64,000 bases of DNA from Pseudomonas nitroreducens NBRC 12694 (GTDB lineage: Bacteria; Pseudomonadota; Gammaproteobacteria; Pseudomonadales; Pseudomonadaceae): NCBI RefSeq assembly GCF_002091755.1, contig NZ_BDAI01000003.1, positions 372,001-436,000 of the forward strand, given 5' to 3'. Of the stretch, positions 8,281 to 18,719 are shown in pieces; the stretch's first letter is position 1; each line of letters starts with the position of its first letter. A model generated the notes under the pieces. The model was given only the letters and a program-made list of their open reading frames with translations, did no database searches and was not told the origin of the DNA. Made by a program: the position numbers and the translations under genes.

Positions 8281-11175
8281 ATGCTCGAATTCAACGCGCA
8301 GCAGGTCCGCATGGGCCAGCGCGCTGCCGACAAGCAGGCCGCCCTGGCCATGCTTGGCTCTGCCCTCGAAGACGATGGCCTGGTTGCCGAAGGCTACCTG
8401 GCGGGTCTTCAGGCCCGTGAAGCGCAAGGCTCCACCTATCTCGGGCAGGGCATCGCCATTCCCCACGGCACGCCGGAAACGCGCCACCTGGTGCAGCGCA
8501 CCGGCGTACGCCTGATGCACTTCCCCGAGGGGGTGGCCTGGGGCGACGGGCAGACCGTGCACCTGGCCATCGCCATTGCGGCCAAGTCCGATGAGCACCT
8601 GCGCCTGCTGCAACTGCTTACCCGTGCGCTGGGCGACGGCGAAGTAGGCCCGGCCTTGCGCGCAGCGGAAAAACCCGAGGACCTGCTGCAGCTGCTGCAA
8701 GGTGGCGCGCCTCAGCCGTTGCTGTTCGACGAGCATCTGGTAGGGCTTGGCGTCGCTGCCGAAGACTTCGACGAACTGGCGCTGGTCGGTGCGCGGCGTT
8801 TGAAGAAGGCCGGCTGCGTGGTTCCCGGCTTCGCTGCCGCGCTGCATGACCAGGAGGCCTTGCCCTTGGGCGCGGGGCTCTGGTGGCAGGACAGCGAGCA
8901 ATGCGTCACTCGTCCGGGCCTCGTCTTCGTTACCCCCGCGCGCGAGCTGAGCCACGCCGGCCAGCCGGTGCGTGGCCTGTTCTGCCTGGCTCGCCAGGAC
9001 GACGCGCACGAGGCGGTGTTCGCGCGCCTGTGCGACCTGCTGGTGGATGGCCGTGCCGGCGAGCTGGCCAGCGCCACCTCCGTACGTGCGCTGCTGGAAG
9101 CCCTGGGCGGTGAATTGCCGGTGGATTGGCCGAGCATCCGTGTGCCGCTGGCCAACCCGCATGGCCTGCATGCGCGCCCGGCACAGGTGCTGATGCTGCT
9201 GGCGCGGGACTACAGCGGCGAAATTCGCGTGCGCATCGCCGAGGGCGACAGCGCCCCGGTTTCCATCCGCAGCCTGAGCAAACTGCTCACCCTTGGCGCG
9301 CGGCGTGGGCAGGTGCTGGAGTTCTTCGCCGAGCCGGAAATCGCCGAGGCCGCACTGGCTGCCGTTCGCGCGGCCGTGGAGCAGGGCCTGGGCGAGGAAG
9401 TCGAGCCGCTGCCGGAAACCCAGGAGCTGGTCGTCGACAGCGTGCAACAGGACGAGCAGGAATTGCAGGCCGTGCGGGCTCCCGAAGCGGGCGCGCAGTT
9501 GCAGGCCATTGCCGCATCGCCGGGCATTGCCCACGGCCCTGCGTACGTGCAGGTCGCTCGTGCCTTCGAGTTCGCCGTGCGCGGCGAGTCGGCGGACGTC
9601 GAGCGCCAGCGCCTCGATGAGGCGCGGATGGCCATCAGCGGGGAAATCGGAGCGCTGGTGGGGCGCAGCCAGGTCAAGGAAATTCGCGACATCTTCGTCA
9701 CTCACCAGGCACTGCTGGACGACCCCGAGTTGCTCGACGAGGTGCAGGCGCGCCTGTCCGAAGGTGCCAGCGCCGAAGCGGCCTGGAGCCAGGTGATCGA
9801 GCGGGTGGCCGGCGAGCAGGAGGCCCTGCGCGATGCGCTGCTGGCTGAGCGCGCGGCGGACCTGCGCGACGTCGGCCGGCGCGTGCTGGCGCGCCTGTGC
9901 GGCGTCGAGAGTGCGCTGGAGCCGAGCGAGCCCTACATCCTGGTGATGGACGAAGTCGGCCCCTCGGACGTGGCACGGCTCGATCCGGAACGCGTGGCGG
10001 GTATCGTCACGGCGCGCGGTGGCGCCACTTCGCACAGCGCGATCATCGCCCGCGCGCTGGGTATTCCCGCGCTGGTGGGCGCCGGGGAAAGCGTGCTGGC
10101 GCTGGAGTCCGGCACGGCGTTGCTGCTGGATGGCGAGAAAGGCCAGATGACGGTCGCCCCCGATGTGCAAGCGTTGCACGCCGCCGAAACCCAGCGCGAC
10201 CTGCGCCAGCGTCGCGCCACGCAGGCCGAGGCGCGCCGCCATGAGCCGGCGGTGACTCGCGATGGCCATGCCGTGGAAGTCTGCGCCAACCTTGGCGACA
10301 CCGCCGGCGCGGCGAAAGCCGTGGAGCTGGGCGCGGAGGGCGTGGGTCTGCTGCGTACCGAGTTCGTCTTCATGGACAACCCGCAGGCGCCCGACCAGGC
10401 AACCCAGGAGATCGAGTACCGCCGTGTGCTCGATGCCCTCGAAGGCCGTCCGCTGGTAGCGCGCACCCTCGATGTGGGCGGCGACAAGCCGCTGCCGTAC
10501 TGGCCGATCGCCGAGGAAACCAACCCCTACCTGGGCATTCGTGGCGTGCGCCTGACGCTGCAACGCCCGCAGATTTTCCGCACCCAGCTGCGAGCGTTGC
10601 TGAGTGCGGCTGCCGGCCGCCCGCTGCGCATCATGTTCCCCATGGTCGGCCAGGTGGAGGAGTGGCGGCAGGCGCGCGACCTGACCCACGAAATCTGCGC
10701 GGAACTGGGCGGTCAGCATGACCTGCAACTGGGCATCATGGTCGAGGTGCCTTCCGCTGCGCTGCTGGCACAGGTACTGGCGCGCGAGGTGGATTTCTTC
10801 AGCGTCGGTACCAACGACCTGACCCAGTACGCCCTGGCCATCGACCGTGGCCATCCGAGTCTGTCCGCCCAGGCCGATGGCCTGCACCCGGCGGTGCTGC
10901 AACTGATCGACATGACCGTGCGCGCCGCCCATGCCCACGGCAAGTGGGTGGGCGTGTGCGGCGAGCTGGCCGCCGACCCGCTGGCGGTGCCCTTGCTGGT
11001 CGGGCTGGGAGTGGACGAACTGAGCGTTTCGGCGCGCAGCATCCCGCTGGTCAAGGCGCGGGTGCGCGAGCTGGACCTGCCGACATCCCGCGAGCTGGCT
11101 CGCGCCGCATTGGCCCTGTGCTCGGCAGCGGACGTGCGCCAGAGCGTCGCCCTGGCGCTGCCGGAGGTGCACTGA
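8281..11175 (+). CDS. fruB: Fructose PTS multiphosphoryl transfer protein (EIIA-HPr-EI)
   Basis: Cytoplasmic 964-aa fusion that carries phosphate from phosphoenolpyruvate to the fructose permease FruA. The domains in order are EIIA-Fru (about 1-145, active H62 in AIPHGTPE), a spacer (about 146-280), HPr (about 284-370, active H297 in NPHGLHARP), and Enzyme I (about 397-964, active H585 in GGATSHSAIIAR). This architecture is the standard fructose-specific PTS entry protein of Pseudomonas, also called FruI. Start: GAGGAGA sits 7 bases before the ATG. It overlaps fruK by one base (TGATG). An inducible FruR-controlled promoter is expected upstream, where a FruR site is present. Confidence 0.97.
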   Translation: MLEFNAQQVRMGQRAADKQAALAMLGSALEDDGLVAEGYLAGLQAREAQGSTYLGQGIAIPHGTPETRHLVQRTGVRLMHFPEGVAWGDGQTVHLAIAIAAKSDEHLRLLQLLTRALGDGEVGPALRAAEKPEDLLQLLQGGAPQPLLFDEHLVGLGVAAEDFDELALVGARRLKKAGCVVPGFAAALHDQEALPLGAGLWWQDSEQCVTRPGLVFVTPARELSHAGQPVRGLFCLARQDDAHEAVFARLCDLLVDGRAGELASATSVRALLEALGGELPVDWPSIRVPLANPHGLHARPAQVLMLLARDYSGEIRVRIAEGDSAPVSIRSLSKLLTLGARRGQVLEFFAEPEIAEAALAAVRAAVEQGLGEEVEPLPETQELVVDSVQQDEQELQAVRAPEAGAQLQAIAASPGIAHGPAYVQVARAFEFAVRGESADVERQRLDEARMAISGEIGALVGRSQVKEIRDIFVTHQALLDDPELLDEVQARLSEGASAEAAWSQVIERVAGEQEALRDALLAERAADLRDVGRRVLARLCGVESALEPSEPYILVMDEVGPSDVARLDPERVAGIVTARGGATSHSAIIARALGIPALVGAGESVLALESGTALLLDGEKGQMTVAPDVQALHAAETQRDLRQRRATQAEARRHEPAVTRDGHAVEVCANLGDTAGAAKAVELGAEGVGLLRTEFVFMDNPQAPDQATQEIEYRRVLDALEGRPLVARTLDVGGDKPLPYWPIAEETNPYLGIRGVRLTLQRPQIFRTQLRALLSAAAGRPLRIMFPMVGQVEEWRQARDLTHEICAELGGQHDLQLGIMVEVPSAALLAQVLAREVDFFSVGTNDLTQYALAIDRGHPSLSAQADGLHPAVLQLIDMTVRAAHAHGKWVGVCGELAADPLAVPLLVGLGVDELSVSARSIPLVKARVRELDLPTSRELARAALALCSAADVRQSVALALPEVH

Positions 11176-12122
11176 TGGCCCGTATTCTCACGCTGACCCT
11201 GAACCCTGCGCTGGACCTAACCGTGCGCCTGCCGACGCTTGCGCCCGGCGAGGTGAACCGCAGCGAGTCGGCACTCAGCCAGGCCGCCGGCAAGGGCCTC
11301 AACGTTGCCCAGGTGCTGGCCGACCTGGGACATTCGCTGACCGTTGCCGGCTTCCTCGGTGCGGACAATGCGTTGCCCTTCGAGGCGTTGTTCCGTCGTC
11401 GTGGTTTCGTCGATGCCTTTGTCCGCGTGCCGGGCGAAACGCGGCGGAATATCAAGATCGCCGAAGGCACCGGGCGGATCACCGATATCAACGGTCCGGG
11501 CCCGACAGTCAGTGGCGCCCAGCAGGATGCGCTGCTCGACCGCCTCGACCTGATCGCCGCCGATTTCGACATGGCCGTGGTCGCCGGCAGCCTGCCGCGC
11601 GGCGTCGATCCGCAGTGGTTGCGCGAGCTGTTGCTGCGCCTGCAGGGCCATGGCCTGAAAGTCGCCTTCGATTGCAGCGGTGCCGCGCTGCGCGCCGGGG
11701 TGGACGCCGCACCCTGGCTGATCAAACCCAACGACCAGGAGCTGGCCGATGCCTGCGGAAAACCCGCTGGCAGTGCTGATGAGTTGGGCGCGCAGGTCGA
11801 ATCATTGCGTGCGCGCGGTATCGAGCAGGTGGTGCTTTCCCAGGGCGCCGAGGGCGTGCGCTGGTTCGGTCCGCAGGGTGTCTGGCAAGCGGTGCCGCCC
11901 AGGGTGGAAGTCGCCAGCACGGTGGGCGCCGGCGATTCCCTGCTGGCCGGCATGGTCCATGGCTTGCTCGCCGGTTGGCCGCCCGAGCGTGTGCTGCGCC
12001 AGGCCACGGCGGTGGCGGCACTGGCGGTCACCCAGATCCAGTTCGGCATCGGCGACGCGCAGCGGCTCAAGCGCATCGAGGACGCGGTGCAGGTTCAGGC
12101 GTTGGCCCCGTGCCAGCCCTGA
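11175..12122 (+). CDS. fruK: 1-phosphofructokinase
   Basis: PfkB-family kinase of 315 aa that phosphorylates fructose-1-phosphate to fructose-1,6-bisphosphate with ATP. The N-terminal ILTLTLNPALDLTV and the sugar-binding AAGKGLNVAQVL motif are typical of the 1-PFK/tagatose-6-P kinase branch. The catalytic base is D254 in the anion-hole motif STVGAGDSLLAGM. The start ATG overlaps the fruB stop (TGATG), with the fruB coding sequence supplying GGAGG just upstream. Second gene of fruBKA. Length is normal. Confidence 0.97.
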   Translation: MARILTLTLNPALDLTVRLPTLAPGEVNRSESALSQAAGKGLNVAQVLADLGHSLTVAGFLGADNALPFEALFRRRGFVDAFVRVPGETRRNIKIAEGTGRITDINGPGPTVSGAQQDALLDRLDLIAADFDMAVVAGSLPRGVDPQWLRELLLRLQGHGLKVAFDCSGAALRAGVDAAPWLIKPNDQELADACGKPAGSADELGAQVESLRARGIEQVVLSQGAEGVRWFGPQGVWQAVPPRVEVASTVGAGDSLLAGMVHGLLAGWPPERVLRQATAVAALAVTQIQFGIGDAQRLKRIEDAVQVQALAPCQP

Positions 12123-12148
12123 GCGATAGAACAACAAGAGGTATGACG

Positions 12149-13903
12149 ATGAACCTTGCCCTGATCACGGCCTGCCCCAACGGCCAGATTTCCAGCGTGC
12201 TCAGCGCCCGCCTGCTGCGGGCGGCGGCCGGGCGCCTGGGCTGGTCGGTGTGTGTCGAGCAACGCGACCCGCAGCATCCGGAACGCCAGTTGAGCGAAGG
12301 ACAGATTGCCGCGGCCGACTGGGTGCTGGTGGTCAGCGCGCAGCCGCTGGATCTCTCGCGCTTCGCCGGCAAGCGCCTGGTGCAGGCGCGCCCGGCCGAG
12401 GCCTTGGCCGACCCGGCCGGTTTCCTCCAGCGCGCGGCGGCAGAGGCTCCCGTCTGGCAGCCGGGCGAGGCCTCGCCAGTGCCTGCCGCAACGGGACGCG
12501 TGGCGAAGGTCGTAGCGGTGACTGCCTGCCCGACCGGCGTGGCGCACACCTTCATGGCCGCCGAGGCGCTGCAGCAGGCGGCGCAGCAGATGGGCGTCGA
12601 GCTGCGGGTGGAAACCCAGGGCTCGGTGGGCGCGCGCAATCCGCTGAGTGCGGAAGAAATCGCTGCTGCGGACGTGGTCCTGCTGGCGGCGGACATCGAG
12701 GTCAATCCCGAACGTTTCGCCGGCAAGCGCATTTTCCGTTGCGGCACGGGTGTGGCGTTGAAGCAGCCCCAGGCGACCATCGAGCGCGCGCTGCAGGAGG
12801 CGACGACGGAGTCCGCCGCGTCCGCCGGCAACAGTGCGGCACCGACGAAGAACGAAGCGCGCGGCGTCTACAAGCACTTGCTCACCGGCGTGTCCTTCAT
12901 GCTGCCGATGGTGGTGGCCGGCGGGCTGCTGATCGCCTTGTCCTTCGTCTTCGGCATCGAGGCGTTCAAGCAACAGGGCACCCTGGCGGCGGCGCTGATG
13001 CAGATCGGCGGCGATGCGGCGTTCAAGCTGATGGTGCCGATGCTCGCCGGTTACATCGCCTGGTCCATCGCCGACCGCCCCGGGCTGGCGCCGGGGATGA
13101 TCGGCGGGCTGTTGGCGAGCACGCTGGGGGCGGGCTTCCTTGGCGGCATCGTCGCCGGTTTGCTCGCCGGCTATTCGGCGCGCGCGATTGCCCAGTGGGT
13201 TCCGCTACCGGCCAGTGTCGCGGCGCTCAAGCCGATCCTGATCATCCCGCTGCTGGCCAGCCTGTTCACCGGGCTGGTGATGATCTACGTGGTGGGTTCG
13301 CCGGTGGCGGCGATGATGAGCGCGCTGACCGATTTCCTCGCCGGCATGGGTACCACCAACGCCATCCTGCTCGGCCTGTTGCTGGGCGGGATGATGTGCG
13401 TGGACCTGGGCGGGCCGATCAACAAGGCCGCGTACGCCTTCTCGGTCGGCCTGCTCGCCTCGCAGAGCTACGCGCCGATGGCGGCGGTGATGGCCGGTGG
13501 CATGGTCCCGCCGATCGGCATGGGCATCGCCACGCTGCTGGCGCGGCGCAAGTTTGCCCAGAGCGAGCGCGAGGCCGGCAAGGCCGCGCTGGTACTGGGG
13601 TTGTGCTTCATCTCCGAGGGCGCGATTCCCTTCGCGGCCAAGGACCCGCTGCGGGTGATCCCGGCAAGTATCGCCGGAGGTGCGCTGACCGGCGCGCTGT
13701 CGATGCTGTTCGGCTGCAAGCTGCTGGCGCCCCATGGCGGGCTGTTCGTGCTGCTGATCCCCAACGCGATGAACCACGCGCTGCTTTACCTGCTGGCGAT
13801 TGCCATCGGCAGCGTGGTGACCGGGGTGCTCTATGCGCTGCTCAAGCGCAGTGAGGCAGCGCCGATGATGGTGATGGGCGAGCAAGCGCCGGGGCGGGGT
13901 TGA
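12149..13903 (+). CDS. fruA: Fructose-specific PTS permease EIIB'BC
   Basis: Inner-membrane fructose transporter of 584 aa that couples uptake to phosphorylation at C1. It has a vestigial B' domain (about 1-95, with C9 in TACPNG), an active EIIB domain whose phosphocysteine is C127 (VTACPTGVAHTF), and the EIIC membrane domain from about residue 238 (YKHLLTGVSFMLPMVVAGG) to the end, with about eight to ten hydrophobic segments. I chose the ATG at 12149 rather than 12143 because AAGAGG at 12136-12141 is then 7 bases away. Third gene of fruBKA, 26 bp after fruK. Confidence 0.96.
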   Translation: MNLALITACPNGQISSVLSARLLRAAAGRLGWSVCVEQRDPQHPERQLSEGQIAAADWVLVVSAQPLDLSRFAGKRLVQARPAEALADPAGFLQRAAAEAPVWQPGEASPVPAATGRVAKVVAVTACPTGVAHTFMAAEALQQAAQQMGVELRVETQGSVGARNPLSAEEIAAADVVLLAADIEVNPERFAGKRIFRCGTGVALKQPQATIERALQEATTESAASAGNSAAPTKNEARGVYKHLLTGVSFMLPMVVAGGLLIALSFVFGIEAFKQQGTLAAALMQIGGDAAFKLMVPMLAGYIAWSIADRPGLAPGMIGGLLASTLGAGFLGGIVAGLLAGYSARAIAQWVPLPASVAALKPILIIPLLASLFTGLVMIYVVGSPVAAMMSALTDFLAGMGTTNAILLGLLLGGMMCVDLGGPINKAAYAFSVGLLASQSYAPMAAVMAGGMVPPIGMGIATLLARRKFAQSEREAGKAALVLGLCFISEGAIPFAAKDPLRVIPASIAGGALTGALSMLFGCKLLAPHGGLFVLLIPNAMNHALLYLLAIAIGSVVTGVLYALLKRSEAAPMMVMGEQAPGRG

Positions 13904-13930
13904 GCATCCTGGCCTGGTCGGCGTGGGTGG

Positions 13931-13996
13931 GTTCGCGAGCAAGCTCGCTCCTACGAAGAGCCGTGTCCCTCGTGTAGGAACGAGCCTGCTCGCGAA
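13931..13996. repeat. REPIN (paired REP elements)
   Basis: Two inverted REP copies, GTTCGCGAGCAAGCTCGCTC (13931) and TGTAGGAACGAGCCTGCTCG (13973), separated by a short spacer. They fill the gap between the convergent fruA and ugd genes. Such pairs often sit after convergent genes in Pseudomonas. Confidence 0.88.
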
Positions 13997-14002
13997 TGCT
14001 CT

Positions 14003-15385
14003 TCAGGCCGTGCGCCGCGTGCGTTGTTCGACGACCTGCGCCGGCACCGGCAGGCGGTGCGAGTCGCCGCGGCCCATGGGGAAGTATTCGAAGCCGTAGC
14101 GCGCCACGCGCTCGGGGTCGAACAGGTTGCGGCCGTCGAAGATCAGCGGGGACTTCAGGCGGCTGGCCACCAGCTCGAAGTCCGGCGCCTTGAACTGCCG
14201 CCACTCGGTGCAGATCACCAGGGCATCGGCGCCGCCGAGGGTGGCTTCCGGGGTGCCCATCAGGGTCAGGCGTTCATCGTGGCCGTACAGGCGCTGCGCC
14301 TCGGGCATGGCCTCGGGGTCGAAGGCGCGGACCTTGGCGCCGGCAGCCCACAGGGCTTCCATCAGGGTGCGGCTGGGGGCGTCGCGCATGTCGTCGGTGT
14401 TGGGCTTGAACGACAGGCCCCAGAGCGCGAAGGTGCGCCCCTTGAGCTTGCCGCCGTAGTAGCTGTGGATGCGTTCGAACAGCTTGCTCTTCTGCCGCTG
14501 GTTGACCGCTTCCACGGCGCGCAGCAGGTCGCTGGAGCAGTGGGCTTCCTCGGCACTCTGGATCAGCGCCTGGACGTCCTTGGGGAAGCACGAGCCGCCA
14601 TAGCCGCAGCCGGGATAGATGAAGTGGTAGCCGATGCGCGGGTCGGCGCCCATGCCCTGGCGCACGGCTTCGATGTCGGCGCCCAGGTGCTCGGCCAGCT
14701 CGGCGATCTGGTTGATGAAGCTGATCTTGGTGGCGAGCATGCAGTTGGCGGCGTACTTGGTCAGCTCCGCGCTGCGCAGGTTCATGGTCAGGATGCGGTC
14801 GTGGTTGCGATTGAACGGCTCGTAGATCTCGCGCATCACGTCCAGCACCTCGGGGCTTTCGCAGCCGATGACGATGCGGTCGGGTTTGCGGCAGTCGGCC
14901 AGCGCCGAGCCTTCCTTGAGGAACTCGGGGTTGGAGACGATCTCGAAGTCCAGGCTGCGGCCTTCCTCGGCGAGCACCGCGAGTACCTTGGCCTTCACGC
15001 GGTCACCGGTGCCCACCGGCACGGTGGATTTCTCGACGATGATCACCGGCTGGGTGCGGTGACGGGCGATGCCTTCGGCCACGGCCAGCACGGCGCGCAG
15101 GTCGGCCGAGCCATCGGGCAGCGGCGGGGTGCCGACGGCGATGAACTGCACGCGGCCATGGGCGGCGGCCTCGGCGACGTCGCTGGTGAAGTGCAGGCGT
15201 CCGGCTTCCAGGTTGTCCCTCACCAGCTCGGCCAGGCCCGGTTCGAAGATGCTGATCTGGCCGCGCTTGAGCTTGGCGATCTTGTCCTCGTCGATGTCCA
15301 TGCACAGGACGTCGTGGCCCACTTCGGCCATGACCGCGGCCTGCACCAGGCCTACATAACCGATTCCGAATACGCTGATTTTCAT
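14003..15385 (-). CDS. ugd: UDP-glucose 6-dehydrogenase
   Basis: NAD-dependent enzyme of 460 aa that oxidises UDP-glucose to UDP-glucuronic acid, the precursor for UDP-4-amino-4-deoxy-L-arabinose. It shows the N-terminal Rossmann motif (GIGYVGL, residues 7-13), and the catalytic cysteine C266 in GYGGSCFPKD, with the central and C-terminal UDPGDH domains following. The frame is open upstream, but the ATG at 15385 gives the canonical MKISVFGIGYVGL start and has GGGAGAG upstream. It lies 40 bp after arnF as the last gene of the arn operon, equivalent to PA3559. Confidence 0.95.
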   Translation of the reverse strand: MKISVFGIGYVGLVQAAVMAEVGHDVLCMDIDEDKIAKLKRGQISIFEPGLAELVRDNLEAGRLHFTSDVAEAAAHGRVQFIAVGTPPLPDGSADLRAVLAVAEGIARHRTQPVIIVEKSTVPVGTGDRVKAKVLAVLAEEGRSLDFEIVSNPEFLKEGSALADCRKPDRIVIGCESPEVLDVMREIYEPFNRNHDRILTMNLRSAELTKYAANCMLATKISFINQIAELAEHLGADIEAVRQGMGADPRIGYHFIYPGCGYGGSCFPKDVQALIQSAEEAHCSSDLLRAVEAVNQRQKSKLFERIHSYYGGKLKGRTFALWGLSFKPNTDDMRDAPSRTLMEALWAAGAKVRAFDPEAMPEAQRLYGHDERLTLMGTPEATLGGADALVICTEWRQFKAPDFELVASRLKSPLIFDGRNLFDPERVARYGFEYFPMGRGDSHRLPVPAQVVEQRTRRTA

Positions 15386-15425
15386 GGTCTGCTCTCCCGA
15401 AAAGGGACTTGAAGCGGGATTGAGG

Positions 15426-15854
15426 TCAGTCGAACTGCGCGTGCTCGGAGCGAGCATCGCTGGGTTTGATGACGGTTGTTCTGTCAGGTCGGCGTGGCGC
15501 GTTGATCGCGATCACGCCGGCGATCACCAGGGCTACGCCCAGGGTGCGCGGCAGGCTCAGCGGCTCGCCGAGGCCCGGCAGCACGGCAGCGCCGAGGTAG
15601 ACGAGGGCGTAGCTCAGGCTCAGCAGCGAGTAGGCGCGGCTCAGCGGCAGGTGTTTCAGGGCAAGCAGCCAGCAGAGCATCGACAGCGCGTAGGCGAGCA
15701 CCGCCCCGGCCAGCACCAGAAGTGCGGCGATGTCGAGTTGCGCCAGGTCGAACGGCCAGTGCGAGGGCAGCCGCGACATGCTCCAGCGCATGCCCAGCTG
15801 TGCACTGCTCACCAGCAGCACGCTGCCCAGGGCGAAAGCGATGCCGCGCTTCAC
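15426..15854 (-). CDS. arnF: ArnF, undecaprenyl-P-aminoarabinose flippase subunit
   Basis: Small multidrug-resistance-like inner-membrane protein of 142 aa with four predicted transmembrane helices. With ArnE it is thought to flip undecaprenyl-phosphate-L-Ara4N to the periplasmic face for ArnT. Visible hydrophobic segments are at about 5-22, 42-63, 70-95 and 98-120; the C-terminus is a short hydrophilic tail. The start overlaps the arnE stop by 4 bp. Assigned by operon position and SMR-like size. Confidence 0.9.
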   Translation of the reverse strand: MKRGIAFALGSVLLVSSAQLGMRWSMSRLPSHWPFDLAQLDIAALLVLAGAVLAYALSMLCWLLALKHLPLSRAYSLLSLSYALVYLGAAVLPGLGEPLSLPRTLGVALVIAGVIAINAPRRPDRTTVIKPSDARSEHAQFD

Positions 15855-16195
15855 GAGTGCATCCCCAGCAGGGCGACGCCGCCGACGATCAGGGCCACGC
15901 CGAACCAGTGGCGGCCGTCGATGCGTTCGCCGAACAGGCGGCTCGCCAGTAGCGTCACCAGCACGAAGTTCAGGCTCAGCATCGGGTAGGCGACGCCGAC
16001 TTCCAGGCGTTGCAGGACCAGCAGCCAGAGCAGCAGGCCGGCGCCCAGGCAGGCGACGGCCAGGATCAGCCAGGGCGAGAAGAGCTTCGCCGTCAGGCTC
16101 GAGGGCGCATCGCGCCAGCTTTCCACGGCGAACTTCTGCGCCAGCTGGCCCAGGCAGGTGAGCAGGCAGACGCCCGCCAGCAGCAGGGCAGTCAT
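15851..16195 (-). CDS. arnE: ArnE, undecaprenyl-P-aminoarabinose flippase subunit
   Basis: SMR-like membrane protein of 114 aa, four helices, partner of ArnF in moving undecaprenyl-P-L-Ara4N across the inner membrane. It begins [20 protein letters not shown]. The last helix pair contains the [20 protein letters not shown] region common to EamA/SMR folds. The frame is open far upstream, but the ATG at 16195 overlaps the arnT stop by 4 bp, as expected in this operon, and gives the family length. Confidence 0.9.
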   Translation of the reverse strand: MTALLLAGVCLLTCLGQLAQKFAVESWRDAPSSLTAKLFSPWLILAVACLGAGLLLWLLVLQRLEVGVAYPMLSLNFVLVTLLASRLFGERIDGRHWFGVALIVGGVALLGMHS

Positions 16196-17838
16196 GGCGC
16201 GGCCTGCGGAATCAGCAGGACCACCAGGTGGTTCTGCCGGTAGCTGATGGCGTCGCTGGGCAGCATGGCCAGTTCCGCTTCGTCGCTGGCGCTGTTGACC
16301 CGCATGATCACGCCGATGGAGCCCTCGGCGCGGGTCCGGTCGATCCACGCGTGGATGCCCTCGGGCGGGATGCTGCGGCCCTGGCCTTCGGGGTAGCCCA
16401 AGCCGAACTTCAGCTCGCCTTCGGTGTTGAACAGCGTGATGTCGCTGCGCCGGGTGCGCCAGGCGAGCGCGGTGGCGGCGCCCAGGTCGTTGCTCAGCAG
16501 GCTGCGGGCGTCCTTGAGCTGGTCCAGGTGCTCGGCGATGAACTGGTCGGGCATCTTGCTGTTGACCATCTTGTTCGGCATCGCGTTGGGCACCAGGGCC
16601 ACCAGCAGCCAGGCCGCGAAGGCCGGCGCCGCCCAGAAGCGAGCGGGGCGCAGCAGTTGCAGCAGGCCGGCGAGCAGCCAGACGATGCACACCAGGGCAA
16701 CCATCAGCACGCTGGGCAGTTCGTCGTGGTACTGCGGGTGCCGTGCCTGCATGAACAGCAGCCCGGCCAGCGCACTGCTACCCAGCAGAAGATTGAGCGC
16801 GCCGTTGAACTTCAGGGCGACTTGCCGGTGCTGCTGCAGCGCACGGCCGAGGGCATCGGCCATCAGCAGGGCGAGCGGGGCAAAGCAGGGCATGATGTAG
16901 GTCGGCAGCTTGCCCTTGGCCAGGCTGAAGAACAGGAAGGGCATGACGAACCACAGCAGCAGGAACAGCAGCTTCGAGTCGCGCCAGCCCTGGATTGCGT
17001 TACGCAGCGCAGGGAAGACCAGCACCGCCCAGGGCAGTGCGCTGGCGAACAGCAGCGGGACGAAGAACCAGAATGGGCGGCCGTGCTGGGCGTCGTCACC
17101 GGCGAAGCGGCGGATGTGCTCGTGCCAGAAGAAGAAGTCCCAGAAGTCCGGCTCGCGGGCGTGGATAAGCAGTACCCAGGGCGCGCAGACCAGCGCGGCC
17201 ACCAGCACCGCCAGCGGGCCGTAGCGCAGCAGTTCGCCCAGGCGCTTCTGCAGCACGGCGTAGGGCAGGCCGACGATCATCGGCAACAGGAAGGCGAGGA
17301 AGCCCTTGGTCATGAAGCCGAAGGCGCAGGCGGCACCCAGCAGGCTCCAGGCAGCCAGGCGCCCGCGCGGGGTGCTGGCATCGAAAGCGAACCACAGGGC
17401 ACCGAGGCTGAGGTTCACGCAGAAGGTGAACTGTGGGTCGAGGTTGGCGTAGCCGGCCTGCCCCGCGATCAACCCGAAGCTCAGGTACAGCAGACCGGCG
17501 GCCCAGGTGCGGCGCGGGTCGTTCCACAGGCGGCGGGCGACCAGGATCACCAGCAGGGTGCTCAGCGCGGTGACCAGTGCGGAGGCAAAGCGCACGCCGA
17601 ACAGGTTCTGCCCGAACACGGCCTGGCTGGCTGCGATCAGCCAGTAGCCGCCGGTAGGCTTCTCGAAGTAGCGCAGGCCCAGCAGGTGCGGGGACACCCA
17701 GTCGCCGCTCTGCAGCATGGCCTGGCTGATCTGCGCGTTGCGCGACTCGTCCGGGATCCACAGGCCGTGGAAAGCCATCGGCAGCAGGATGCACAGGACG
17801 AAGGCGGCGAGCAGTGTCGGGTAGGCCAGGCGCTTCAT
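16192..17838 (-). CDS. arnT: Lipid A L-Ara4N glycosyltransferase ArnT
   Basis: Integral membrane glycosyltransferase (GT83 / PMT-like) of 548 aa that transfers 4-amino-4-deoxy-L-arabinose from undecaprenyl phosphate to lipid A phosphates at the periplasmic face, giving polymyxin and cationic-peptide resistance. The first periplasmic loop has the typical acidic motif ([17 protein letters not shown]) and the [10 protein letters not shown] segment. About 11-12 hydrophobic helices follow, with a soluble C-terminal domain. Overlaps arnD and arnE by 4 bp on each side. Equivalent to PA3556. Confidence 0.96.
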   Translation of the reverse strand: MKRLAYPTLLAAFVLCILLPMAFHGLWIPDESRNAQISQAMLQSGDWVSPHLLGLRYFEKPTGGYWLIAASQAVFGQNLFGVRFASALVTALSTLLVILVARRLWNDPRRTWAAGLLYLSFGLIAGQAGYANLDPQFTFCVNLSLGALWFAFDASTPRGRLAAWSLLGAACAFGFMTKGFLAFLLPMIVGLPYAVLQKRLGELLRYGPLAVLVAALVCAPWVLLIHAREPDFWDFFFWHEHIRRFAGDDAQHGRPFWFFVPLLFASALPWAVLVFPALRNAIQGWRDSKLLFLLLWFVMPFLFFSLAKGKLPTYIMPCFAPLALLMADALGRALQQHRQVALKFNGALNLLLGSSALAGLLFMQARHPQYHDELPSVLMVALVCIVWLLAGLLQLLRPARFWAAPAFAAWLLVALVPNAMPNKMVNSKMPDQFIAEHLDQLKDARSLLSNDLGAATALAWRTRRSDITLFNTEGELKFGLGYPEGQGRSIPPEGIHAWIDRTRAEGSIGVIMRVNSASDEAELAMLPSDAISYRQNHLVVLLIPQAAP

Positions 17839-18719
17839 GCGTGCTGCACCCCCAGCCAGCCTTCGCGGCCAGCCAGTTCGCCGCGCACCAGGCTGGCGAC
17901 GGGCAGGGTGGTCGGGTCGTCCGGCAGCAGCCGGCCCAGCGGGACGAAGCGGATGCCGCCGGCCCGTGCCTGGGCCAGCAAGCGGCGGAAGTCGTGGGCC
18001 ATGAGAATGCCCTCGACCTCGGCGTGAATGGTGTACAGGTTCAAGGCGTCCATGTCGAAACGGGAAAGGATGTAGTCATTGAAGGCGGACGGCGCCACCT
18101 GTGGGCCGACGACTTCGTCGAAGGTGGGCATGTCCACCGGGATCTGCGGGGTGCCGGCGCGACCGTCGGCCAGGCGCGGGCGGAACAGCGAGCGGCCGCG
18201 GCAATCGCTGTTGTAGCGAAAGCCGAAGCGCTCCTTGGCTTCCACGGTGCGTTCGTCGGCGCGCCAGCCGGCCACCGCCGAGCACTCCACCGGGTTGCCG
18301 AGGATGTCGGCAAGGGTGTCGACGCCACGGCGGATCTGTTGTTCGAGCTGCTCGGTGCTCCAGCGGCCGGCGTTGGCCTGCCAGCCGTGGTGGTCCCACG
18401 CATGCAGGCCGACTTCATGGCCGGCGTCCTGGGCGCGCCGCATAAGGTGGCCCAGGTCGCGGCCGATCGGCTTGCCCGGCCAGGCGGTGCCGGCCAGCAG
18501 GATGTCCCAGCCATACAGGCCGGCGGCGTTGGAGCGCAGCATCTTCCACAGGAACTGCGGGCGGATCAGGCGCCACAGGTGGCGCCCCATGTTGTCGGGG
18601 CCGACGCTGAAGAAGAAGGTCGCCTTCACCTCGGCCTCGTCGAGCATGTCCAGCAGCCGCGGCACACCGTCACGGGTGCCGCGGTAGGTATCGACGTCGA
18701 TGCGCAGTCCCGCTCTCAT
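17835..18719 (-). CDS. arnD: 4-deoxy-4-formamido-L-arabinose-phosphoundecaprenol deformylase ArnD
   Basis: NodB-type polysaccharide deacetylase of 294 aa that removes the formyl group from undecaprenyl-P-Ara4FN before flipping. The metal-binding aspartates are in the [14 protein letters not shown] motif near the N-terminus, and the second metal motif is in the [10 protein letters not shown] stretch. Lies between arnA (one-base overlap) and arnT (4-bp overlap). Length is normal. No signal peptide is visible, consistent with cytoplasmic-face action. Confidence 0.95.
   Translation of the reverse strand: MRAGLRIDVDTYRGTRDGVPRLLDMLDEAEVKATFFFSVGPDNMGRHLWRLIRPQFLWKMLRSNAAGLYGWDILLAGTAWPGKPIGRDLGHLMRRAQDAGHEVGLHAWDHHGWQANAGRWSTEQLEQQIRRGVDTLADILGNPVECSAVAGWRADERTVEAKERFGFRYNSDCRGRSLFRPRLADGRAGTPQIPVDMPTFDEVVGPQVAPSAFNDYILSRFDMDALNLYTIHAEVEGILMAHDFRRLLAQARAGGIRFVPLGRLLPDDPTTLPVASLVRGELAGREGWLGVQHA

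Noticed and set aside
8218..11172. A 984-codon open frame antisense to fruB
   Set aside because: It mirrors the fruB reading frame, a common artefact of GC-rich codon use. Its translation is rich in Gln/His/Arg/Leu with no domain, and fruB itself is unmistakable.
16228..18027. A long plus-strand frame over arnT and arnD
   Set aside because: Gln/Gly/Ala-rich antisense shadow of two well-identified genes.
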